A DNA stretch of 64,000 nt from Karalla daura (taxonomy: Eukaryota; Chordata; Actinopteri; Chaetodontiformes; Leiognathidae): the NCBI GenBank assembly GCA_029224185.1, contig CM055210.1, forward strand, positions 13,778,400-13,842,399. The letters are read 5' to 3'. Shown in pieces: positions 1 to 10,300 of the stretch. The notes under the pieces are model-generated. The model worked only from the letters and a program-made list of their open reading frames with translations, ran no database searches and had not been told where the DNA came from. The stretch's first letter is position 1. Every line of letters starts with the position of its first letter. The position numbers were made by a program, and so were the translations under genes.

Positions 1-1507
1 GTATCTTCTCTCTCTCCTGGAACTGAGTACACCTTCACTCTCTTCTCTGTGTTTGAGAACGTCAGAAGCAGTGGACTGAACATCACTGCAGTCACTGGTG
101 AGACACTTGACTTCATCAGTGTGATATTGACAATACATTAAATGACTGAGCATGAATTTGTCCATTCACTTTCTGATGAGGCTTCATACCTAACTGGTAG
201 AGCAGGGATCTACTGAAGCCTGTCCTAGAACATACAGGGATAAGGCTAATAAGCGATTAGGTGATTTTGGTGGCAACAATAATTATGTAGTTGGAATAAG
301 TCAATTCTGTGGCTTTATGAATGGAAATCTCCTTGGAATAGACTGTGAAACTGACTCCGTCTTATGACAGGTTATGACTGTTATTTCTGTCAACAGCTCC
401 TCTGAACACAGACAGCTTCAAAGCGACAAGTCAAGATGAGACCAGCATCACTCTGCAGTGGAACTATGTGAACAGCAGTGTCAGCTTTGTTCTCCAGTAT
501 GGTGGGACAGAGATGAACATCACTGCTCTGGATGGAGATGGACCAGTGAGCCATACTGTCTCTTCTCTCTCTCCTGGTGTTGAGTACACCTTCACTCTCT
601 TCTCTGTGTTTGAGAACGTCAGAAGCAGTGGACTGAACATCACTGCAGTCACTGGTGAGATGTTTCACTTGGTCAGTGTGATATGAACAACACGATGAAT
701 TGTTCAGCAACTTATTTAAATGCATGTGTCCATCCAAATATGTTCTGAGCTTCAGCTTCATACCTAATTGGTAGCATCAGTGGTAGCACAGTGTTCTGCT
801 GGTTTATTATATACCATGGAAAGGCCACCAGTCCATTGACACACACACACATGCATACACATAATTCACTCTCACATCTAGGGGAAATATGGGCCTGCTT
901 TTGGAATGTCAATTGAATTGGAATAACTGGAGAAAACCCTTGTAGATATGAGGAGAACATGCAACCCCACACAGAAAGGCAATAAGTGAAGTTTATACAT
1001 GAATACTTCTGTGGAATAGACAGTTGATTACCCATCTGTGTTTCCTTCATCAGCTCCTCCAAACATAGACGGTTTCAGAGCAACAAGTCAAGATGAGACC
1101 AGCATCACTCTGCAGTGGAACTATGTGAGCAGCAGTGTCAGCTTTGTTCTCCAGTATGGTGGGACAGAGATGAACATCACTGCTCTGGATGGAGATGGAC
1201 CAGTGACCCACACTGTATCTTCTCTCTCTCCTGGAACTGAGTACACCTTCACTCTCTTCTCTGTCTTTGAGAACGTCAGAAGCAGTGGACTGAACATCTC
1301 TGCAGTCACTGGTGAGACTTTCACTTGGTCAGTGTAATATAAACAGTATGATGAATTATTGAGCTACTTATTTCAATGCATGTGTCCATCCAAATGTGTT
1401 CTGAGGGAGCGTCATACCTAACCGGTAGTGTCAGGTATGCCAGAGTTTATTACAACAGACAGAAGGGCCAAGGAAGGGAATATACCCAGAAAAAGTTGCA
1501 CACACAC

Positions 1508-1583
<76 letters not shown>

Positions 1584-2325
1584 GTGAGCAACGTAAGCCT
1601 CCACATGACCTAAACATGCTTGCATGCATGCAGTGTATTTGGAATGTCAATTAAATTGGAATAACTGGAGAAAACCAACAAAGATATGAGGAGAACACGC
1701 AACCCCACACAGAAAGGCAACAAGTGAATACAACGGGTTTATATGTGGATATTTCTCTGAAATTGACTGTTGATTACTTGTCTGTTTCCTTCACCAGCCC
1801 CTCCAAACATCGAAAGCTTCAGAGCATCAGCTCAAGATGAGACCAGCATCACTCTGCAGTGGAACTATGTGAACAGCAGTGTCAGCTTTGTTCTCCAGTA
1901 TGGTGGGACAGAGATGAACATCACTGCTCTGGATGGAGATGGACCAGTGAGCCACACTGTATCTTCTCTCTCTCCTGGAACTGAGTACACCTTCACTCTC
2001 TTCTCTGTGTTTAAGAACGTCAGAAGCAGTGGACTGAACATCTCTGCAGTCACTGGTGAGACAGTTGACTTCATCAGTGTGATATTGACAATACATTAAA
2101 TGACTGAGCACCAAGTTAATGAACTGCATGAATCCGTCCATTCACTTTCTGATGAGGCTTCATACCTAACTGGTAGAGCAGGTGTCTGCTGAGGCTGTTC
2201 TATAACATACAGGGAAAAGGCTATGAAGCAATTAGGTGATTTTGATGGCAACAATAACTAGAAAATTCCAGCGCGCTGAAATTTCGAGAGTGCTCCGAAA
2301 CCTGTGCCCACCATCGAGTCACTAG

Positions 2326-2364
<39 letters not shown>

Positions 2365-5300
2365 CCAGAGCCGAAGGAGAATTGCTATTTTCGGCCATAA
2401 CTTTGTATTAACATGCATGTGTGAGAGAGACCGAGTGTGTGTGTGAGTGTGCCTGAAGTGTTTGTGTGTCTGTATGAGGTCATCAGTTAGCCTGCTCCAG
2501 CAGGACACTGTCAGCAGGGGAGAGAGAGTAGCAGGGAATTCACCAAATGAGCTTTGAGAAGGTGCTGGTGAAAAACGATACAAGCTATCGACATGGAACT
2601 CGGTACACAGACAGACCACAAGTTCCTTGAATTTTTGAAATGAAAATGAAGTTTCTACCTCAAAGTATGCTGACGTAGCGCATTTTTGTTTGAGGCGTTC
2701 GGATTTCCCTATTCATTCTTATGGGAAAAAGCGAAATTGCCCAAGTGCTAAACATTTGGCTCTAGGGAGACAACGCTTGCACCTATCTGCAATACGAACA
2801 CACCGTCACGCAGGGAAGAGTCTCAGGAACGCCCTGATGCGATTTGGTGTGTCTACTATGAAAACTGAGGCCACAGTCGCGAGTAGAAGTGTAAAGTTTA
2901 ACTTTGATCGCAGTGGTTGGAAAATGAATGGGGGCTTATGGAGAGAAGAGGCTGCGCTGGCCTGACTCTGAGGCTCGCCGTTTAAATTTTACAAAGCGCT
3001 CAGGTTTATGGCCGGCATCGCACAAGAGAGCACAAATTTGCCTACAAAAGTTGAAAAAAGAATTTGTCTACTGCTTACGGTTTGGCCGGGAGCAGCGTGA
3101 AAAGAGTAAAATGAGAGGTGATTTTTCAGTCATCCCGCACTCTGACAGTTGGTCTCTCCCCACTGTAACTTTTCAAAAAACTATTATTAACTGATTTTGC
3201 CAGTTTTTGGCCCCTTGTGGGGCCAAAAACTGGAATTTTGTCGGGGTCGAAGGAAAGCACACTTGCCGGGGCCGAGCCACACGTTTTGATGTATCGTTTG
3301 TGTGTCTGCGATGGCCGGTTGTCGAGCTATGCTCGACCGAAATTTCTCTATAATAAGAAGAAGAAGAAGAAGAAGAAGAAGAATAAACACGGTGGAGAGT
3401 AATAGTGCTCCCTTTCGGAGCACTAATTAAGAAGTTGGAATAAGTCAATTCTGTGGCTTTATGAATGGAAATATGCTTGGAATAGTGTTAAACTGACTCC
3501 ATTTTATGACAGGTTATGACTGTTATTTCTGTCAACAGCTCCTCTGAACACAGACAGCTTCAAAGCGACAAGTCAAGATGAGACCAGCATCACTCTGCAG
3601 TGGAACTATGTGAACAGCAGTGTCAGCTTTGTTCTCCAGTATGGTGGGACAGAGATGAACATCACTGCTCTGGATGGAGATGGACCAGTGAGCCACACTG
3701 TCTCTTCTCTCTCTCCTGGAACTGAGTACACCTTCACTCTCTTCTCTGTGTTTGAGAACGTCAGAAGCAGTGGACTGAACATCACTGCAGTAACTGGTGA
3801 GACAGCTTACTTCATCAGTGTGATATTGACAATACATGAAATGACTGAGCATGAATTTGTCCATTCACTTTCTGATGAGGCTTCATGCCTAACTGGTAGA
3901 GCAGGGGTCTACTGGAGCCTGTCCTCGACATACAGGGAAAAGGCTAATAAGAAATTATGTGATTTTGATGGCAACAATAATTATGTAGTTGGAATAAGTC
4001 AATTCTGTGGCTTTATGAATGGAAATCTCCTTGGAATAGAATGGTAAACTGACTCCGTCTTATGACAGGTTATGACTGTTATTTCTGTCAACAGCTCCTC
4101 TGAACACAGACAGCTTCAAAGCGACAAGTCAAGATGAGACCAGCATCACTCTGCAGTGGAACTATGTGAACAGCAGTGTCAGCTTTGTTCTCCAGTATGG
4201 TGGGACAGAGATGAACATCACTGCTCTGGATGGAGATGGACCAGTGACCCACACTGTATCTTCTCTGTCTCCTGGAACTGAGTACACCTTCACTCTCTTC
4301 TCTGTGTTTGAGAACGTCAGAAGCAGTGGACTGAACATCACTGCAGCCACTGGTAGGATGTTCCACTTGATCAGTATACACTCAGAAAGGCCTTTCGACG
4401 ACTCTGATTCAAACCAGGAATCTTCTTGCTAAAAGGCAACAGTTATATTCACAAAATGCCTATTTCACTGAAGCATGTAATGGTCTTGCAACAAGGGCCA
4501 GCCCATTCCACTAAGCATCAGGATTGCACTTGATACTTCTGTACCACAGTCAGTTTTGAATGAACATTTTGGATCAAATGAATTCAAGAATCTCACTGAA
4601 GTCCAGTTGCCTACATTGTTAGCACAATCTTTAGATCATATTCATCATTGTCTGATATGATTCAAAAGTATTGTTTGTTTTTAATTGAAACAATAGTTCA
4701 TATTAAGCAGTTAATGCTGCAGTCAATGCTGCAGTAGGAAAGGAAATCTCTGTGAAATCTCAAGGTTTATGCAGGTTTATGAGTGAATATGTTGGTGAAA
4801 TGGACCTCAGCTATTAACTTGGTTTCATCTTGAAACAACTGATCACTGTTGTTTTCCTCAACAGCTCCTCCAAACACGTACGGCTTCAGAGCATCAGCTC
4901 AAGATGAGACCAGCATCACTCTGCAGTGGAACTATGTGAGCAGCAGTGTCAGCTTTGTTCTCCAGTATGGTGGGACAGAGATGAACATCACTGCTCTGGA
5001 TGGAGATGGACCAGTGAGCCACACTGCATCTTCTCTCTCTCCTGGAACTGAGTACACCTTCACTCTCTTCTCTGTGTTTGAGAACGTCAGAAGCAGTGGA
5101 CTGAACATCTCTGCAGTCACTGGTGAGATGTTTGACTTCATCAGTATATTATTAAGAAAATGATGAATGATTGCGTTACATAACGATAACAATATGTGAA
5201 TGCCACGGGTTTATGAAAGGAAATCTCTGTGGAATGGACCAAAACTATTTTACTTACTCATTCTTGATACAAGTGATTGCTTTGGTATTTTCCTTCATCA

Positions 5301-6746
5301 GCTCCTCCAAACATTCAAAGCTTCAGAACAAGAAGTCAAGATGAGACCAGCATCACTCTGCAGTGGAACTATGTGAGCAGCAGTGTCAGCTTTGTTCTCC
5401 AGTATGGTGGGACAGAGATGAACATCACTGCTCTGGATGGAGATGGACCAGTGAGCCACACTGTCTCCTCTCTCTCTCCTCGAACTGAGTACACCTTCAC
5501 TCTCTTCTCTGTGTTTGAGAACGTCAGAAGCAGTGGACTGAACATCACTGCAGTCACTGGTGAGATGTCTGATTCCTCCATATGTTCTGAAAATCATGCT
5601 GAATGATAATAAAACATTAAAATCTAGATAATTATAAAACTGTCAGTTGTGCAGTAACTCAGTTGCATGTAGTTTTTCTCTTCTGCAATAATAGAACAAT
5701 AATCATTATTCTGGACCCAAACGGTCACTGTCACTGTTTTTCTTCCCCAGCTGCTGCAAACCCGGATCGATTCATAATAACAGACTTCAACGAGACCAGC
5801 ATCACTCTGCAGTGGAACAACGTGAACAATGTCAGCTTTGTTCTCCAGTATGGTGGGACAGAGATAAACATCACTGCTCCGGATGGAGACGGACCAGTGA
5901 GCCACACCGTCTCATCGCTCACTGCTAGACGTCAGTACCTGTTCACGCTGTTCTCTGTGTTCAACGACATCAGAAGCAGTGGCACATACGTCCTCGGAGC
6001 CACAGGTAACATCACCTCTCTTCAATTAGGCAATGAAGAGATTCATCCAAAGCTTCCAGACAGATAAACAGCAACCTTTTGAGTAATTTGCTTCTTTTGT
6101 TTGTGTTCTTACGTCTGTATCATGCACATTAGCATTAGCATTCACAAACACGTGCACTTTCATGAAGTTATTTAAGACTAAATAACAATCTTCCTCTTTC
6201 ATGACAAATCACCTTTTTACCTGACCATCCATCTGCAATCAAGGACCATGTAAGTATCTGCCTTTTATTGCTACTCTTGTCTCAGTCTCTGCCTGAGACA
6301 CTGAAGTGGATGTAATTAAGTTTCACTTTTCTGTTTTTAAGTGTTTAGAAGTGAGCGTGCTGATAAAAGCAAATAACTATATATTGTATTTCCAATTAAA
6401 AAAGTACATCATTTAGTTTTCACATGTATAAATGTTGATATTGTACATTTCGTTTGTGTATGTATTTCAACAGCTCATGTTGTTGGATTGAAGGTCAAGT
6501 TAAGGTCATCTGTTCAGTCAGAGTCTGAGCTGCAGGATCAGATGAGGGAGGTGAGATAATCCACATCTTGGTCCTTTTTCTCTCACTATTTTCAGTTTGT
6601 GTCGTTCAAAAATAATATTTGGTTTCATTTTGTTTTCCAAAATCTAGCTCTTTCAGCGATATGGGATCCCATCATCCACAGTGGTGAAGATCAGGCCTTT
6701 TAGGAAGCCGTGGGAAGAAAGTCAAGATGAACTAGAGGAGAACTGA
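1..6746 (+). CDS. FN3-repeat protein with lectin-type C-terminal tail, 3' part only
   Basis: Partial gene; its 5' end lies before the window. Visible coding exons: 1-97 (partial), 397-654, 1054-1311, 1798-2055, 3539-3796, 4095-4352, 4865-5122, 5302-5559, 5751-6005, then tail exons 6474-6550 and 6648-6746 (TGA 6744-6746). Each full FN3 exon is 258 bp (the last 255 bp), in phase 1 at both ends, and encodes one domain of about 86 residues. Each starts with APPN- or APLN-like residues, carries a WNYV strand and a YGGTEMNIT segment, and ends SSLSPGTEYTFTLFSVFENV plus the SGLN region. Neighbouring exons differ at only a few bases. No membrane segment is visible; the tail (AHVVGLKVKLRSS..., then LFQRYGIPSS...) is the same as in the next gene, so this is probably a CTLD-FN3 paralogue whose lectin exons lie upstream. 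An AGTAAA at 6944-6949 may be its poly(A) signal. The exon chain is read directly; the lectin identity of the missing part is inferred. Confidence 0.75.
905..1727. repeat. Two copies of a degenerate teleost interspersed repeat in FN3 introns
   Basis: About 905-990 and 1636-1727 carry the same segment (GGAATAACTGGAGAAAAC, then GAGGAGAACA, then CCCCACACAGAAAGGCAA). This resembles the widespread fish repeat containing 'gagaacatgcaaactccacacagaaagg'. A piece of the same family's end is seen at 4376-4440. The family is recognised from memory and was not searched. Confidence 0.45.
1498..1581. repeat. (CA)n microsatellite
   Basis: About 84 bp of almost pure CA dinucleotide in an FN3-gene intron. 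Its open frames (poly His-Thr, or Cys-Val on the other strand) are not genes. Confidence 0.95.
2329..2363. repeat. Poly-C homopolymer (35 nt)
   Basis: An uninterrupted run of 35 C inside the insertion element. A length of this kind is prone to sequencing and assembly error, and the G-rich strand could fold as a quadruplex. Confidence 0.9.
3200..3233. repeat. Perfect inverted repeat, 15-bp stem, 4-nt loop
   Basis: CCAGTTTTTGGCCCC (3200-3214) is followed by a TTGT loop and its exact reverse complement (3219-3233). It lies inside the inserted element. Confidence 0.9.
4353..4864 (+). other. FN3-gene intron of divergent sequence
   Basis: A 512-bp intron between two FN3 exons. Apart from a short interspersed-repeat remnant at about 4376-4440, it does not share the ~300-bp intron sequence that accompanies the other duplicated FN3 units. 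No gene is seen. Confidence 0.5.
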
Positions 6747-7018
6747 TCTTATCTGCTTGTGGGGGCACATTTGATCCAATATTGTTATTTTGTTTTCATT
6801 TGGAAGTTGTTTGCTCTTAACTCATAGGGATGGGTCTTTGGTGCCTGGGGTTTCACTACTTTGTGATTGAATTTTATATAGCTCCAGTTTGGTGTTGAGC
6901 AGTTATGGGTGTGAATGCAGCTTGTATCTTTGTGTCTATTCAAAGTAAAGAACCTTCAAATGGGGACATACTGATTGTGGTTTATTCAGCTGCTTCCTTG
7001 TCTCTACCCATTTCAATA
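5545..7018. repeat. Segmental duplication, copy 1
   Basis: The end of one FN3 exon, the last FN3 exon, both tail exons, all their introns and the 3' flank are repeated at 11243-12713 with a constant offset (5695 bp after one 3-bp indel near 5575). Only about ten substitutions were noticed by eye, for example GAC to AAC at about 5967, giving Asp to Asn. Sequences diverge after CCCATTTCAATAC (7018 versus 12713). Confidence 0.9.
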
Positions 7019-7372
7019 CTCCGAGAGGCTCAAGGGAGTGTTTCGTTCAGACCGTATATGTACCCTCACGTGTCCAATGATGATATTCATCAGAATGCAC
7101 AGTTCATCAGGTTGGACCTGATCTGCATAGCTCTCTGTCAGATTCCGTTGCCAACAGTCTGTGTAACAAGCGGGTAGAGTGTCCAGACACACATTCAAGG
7201 CTGGTTTGTAGTTTTCATCAGGAAGGGGTTAAAAAGTGGTAAGTTGCCAATAACTGAACCATATTTTTCATGGAACTTCATTCGGCATATGTGCACTGGA
7301 AAATAACCACAAATGCAAGCCTGTACATGTCGTTTTAAATGCTTCTTTCCCTCCAAAAAACAGGTTTTACTC
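7019..7372 (+). promoter_or_regulatory. 5' flank of the CTLD-FN3 gene
   Basis: This 354-bp gap lies between the end of the upstream gene's duplicated 3' flank and the first coding exon of the next gene. It must contain the promoter if transcription starts here. I see no convincing TATA or CCAAT element. Confidence 0.25.
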
Positions 7373-10300
7373 ATGGATTATGGAATTCTCTTTGTCCTTG
7401 CAGGTTAGTGCCCTTTGTTTCTATTTTTTTTTAATTTACTTACTTACTTACTTATTTATTTACTCAAATCACCATTTGTTCAGAGAGAACAGTTCAATGA
7501 GAAAGACTTTTCTCTGTGTGAGAGAGCAGAGATTCCTTACAAAAGTAAACTACGAGCGATACCGGTTTTCCAGGCGTTTGCACCCATCTCTTACTTCGGG
7601 TAATTTATTGTTCACAGTCACTTGTTCCACCATTACAGGTGGAATTGAAAATTAAAACACATAATCAGCCCAAGCAAAGCTTTGTAAAACCCCACGGCAA
7701 TGTCAAGCTGTTTTCCAATCCTGTCTGCATGTTTCATAAGTAAGAAATGAGAACCTGCATGTTCTGTGTTCTAGGAGCACTGGTCAGTGTCTCTGCCCAG
7801 TCTCGCCAGTATCACTTTGTGAACTCACCGAGGAACTGGACTGAGGCTCAGAGCTACTGCAGGCAGCTCTACACTGACCTGGCCACCATTGAAAACACTC
7901 CTGATAACAGTGCTGTTCTCAGTAGCTTGTCAAACTACACAGGCAGGTTCTTTGTCTTTCATACTGTTTATCAGTTGACATCTGTGATAATATGTAATGT
8001 GACACGACGATGACAAACGTTGCCCTGATGTAATTTGAATGATATTAGGCAAGTTGTAAATTCTTTGACATATTAATTCAACATCAATACTTGACAGTAG
8101 TCAACATGTCTCTGAACAGGTAAGGCCTGGATAGGTCTCCATGATGACTTGGTGAACAGCTGGAGATGGTCGCTGAATGACAGCAGCTTCTACGCTCCAG
8201 GAGAGGCAGAGTTCAGAAGATGGGCCCCTGGACAGCCTAATAATTATTATGGAAATGATTATTGTCTGTTTTTATCCATTGGCTCATACAATTGGGAAGA
8301 CGTAGTATGTGGACCACAAATTCCCTTTGTATGCTACAATGGTCAGTATTCCATTAAATCAGTAATCAAAAGAGTTCAATACATGTTATGTTTTAACATG
8401 TGTTTTAACTGGTCTTTGAGTGTTGAGCTGCCTACTGTACAGATAAGGTATTGATCCATATCTCCAGGTACAATAAATGGCACAGCAGCCTATGTATATG
8501 TCAATGCAAGTCGAAGTTGGACTGACGCACAAAGTTACTGCAGGGAGAACTATGTGGATCTGGCGAGGTACAGTATTCAATCACGTTCCAGGTCTGAGAA
8601 CGGTTAATCACTACAGTATGATCCAAAAATGCTGCATGGCTTTTCCTTTACTTTGATCTGAACTGTTTCATATTATCTTTACAATCCTTTTACTCCCTCT
8701 CTCATCATATCTGTTCATTCACTGTATTGTAACTGCTTATGTTATGAGATAGTTTCATCCCTCGAGGGATCAATGTTTGCACATGATGGATGGATGCTTG
8801 TGAGATGTTGCCATGAGAGCAAATGCTTTTCAAAACCACGTTTTTGTCATACTTCCTCATAATCATTAATACTGTATCAAGTTTATTTATTGGTTTCTCT
8901 CTATTTGTTATCCTCACTATCACGTAACTCTATAAAATTATGCTTTTCTTTCTTTCAGTATACGAAATGAGGCAGAAAATGAGGCCATTGGTAACTTGAT
9001 GCCTCCAAGCGTCGGGGGGGTGTGGCTCGGTCTGCATCGAGAGAAGGAATGGTCTGATGGAAGCACCTCTAGATTCAGACGCTGGGCCTTTGGACAACCA
9101 GACTCTGGTGATGAGCAGTGTGTCACCATGGATTTCACCGACTCAGGACAGTGGTCAGATGATAACTGCACCCTTGCTCTGCCATTCGTCTGCTATGAAT
9201 CAGGTAATACTTCTTGGTTCAGCTCACAGATTTGAAATACACGTTAAGCTATTTAGCAAGGAACTGAAAGAGTTCTGTGACTAACAACACGTGGTACAAG
9301 ATGAATTCCTGTTGTTTGTCCTAGGAACTCCGGTCAGCGTTGTCTCTGCCCAGTCTCGTCAGTTCTTCTTTATGAACACACCAAGGAACTGGACTGAGGC
9401 TCAGAGCTACTGCAGGCAGCTCTACACTGACCTGGCCACCATTGAAAACACTCCTGATAACAGCGCTGTTCTCAGTAGCTTGTCAAACTACACAGGCAGG
9501 TTCTTCTGTATTTTTAGTACAACTAGTAAAAATGTTTATGTTTGTCAACCAACACTTGATAATAGTCCACATCTCTCTGAACAGGAAAGGCCTGGATAGG
9601 TCTCCATGATGACTTGGTGAACAGCTGGAGATGGTCGCTGAATGACAGCAGCTTCTACGCTCCAGGAGAGGCAGGGTTCAGAAGCTGGGCCCCTGGACAG
9701 CCTAGCAACTTTTATGGAAATTCTTACTGTGTGCTTTTTTTTAATGCAAGATGGTATGACATATTCTGCGGATTTCGTCTTTCCTTTGTTTGCTACAATG
9801 GTGAGTATTCCTTTAACTTAAGAATCAAAAGAGAAGAATATATTTTTAAAGCGTTGATCCATATCTCCAGGTACAATAAATGGCACAGCAAGCTATGTAT
9901 ATATCACTGAAAGTCGGAGTTGGACTGAAGCACAGAGTTACTGCAGGGAGAACTATGTGGATCTAGTGAGGTACAGTACTGAATCAAGCTCCCATTACAA
10001 AAATAACTTCTGTCAAGATGATCCATTTCATTTTGCATTTCCTGTCCTCCCTCACCTGTCATCTCCACAGTTCATGCGATTGTGTTATAGTTGGTTGTGG
10101 AAGATTTTTCTCCATCATGTCACTGTGAATATTATATCTTTTCTGTTAGTATACGAAACGAGACAGAAAATGCAGTGGTCAGGAACCTGACATCTGGAAG
10201 TACTGTGTGGATCGGTCTGCATCGAGAGAAGCTGTGGTCGGATGGAAGCAGCTCTCGTTTCAGACACTGGGCCTTTGGACAACCAGACTCACCTGGCCAG

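Larger units (their letters stand above)
2261..3431. mobile_element. ~1.17 kb insertion with short inverted repeats and hairpins (Helentron/HINE-like, non-autonomous)
   Basis: This stretch interrupts an intron whose uninterrupted copies are at 98-396 and 3797-4094. The host sequence stops after CAACAATAA (about 2258) and resumes near TTAAGAAGTTGG (about 3427). Near the left end is AGTGCTCCGAAA (2289-2300); its reverse complement TTTCGGAGCACT is at 3413-3424. A 10-bp palindrome lies at 2269-2278. A right-end hairpin (AGTGCTCC...GGAGCACT) follows an AAG microsatellite at 3356-3384. Inside are a C35 homopolymer (2329-2363) and a perfect 15-bp-stem hairpin (3200-3233). No transposase or Rep/helicase reading frame is seen. 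Short terminal inverted repeats, end hairpins, a microsatellite before the last hairpin and no clear target duplication are features described for Helentron-derived non-autonomous elements. That class assignment is an inference. Confidence 0.6.

Noticed and set aside
2690..3194. Two overlapping open frames (91 and 88 aa) in the inserted element
   Set aside because: They lie inside the repeat, overlap each other in different frames and resemble no domain I know.
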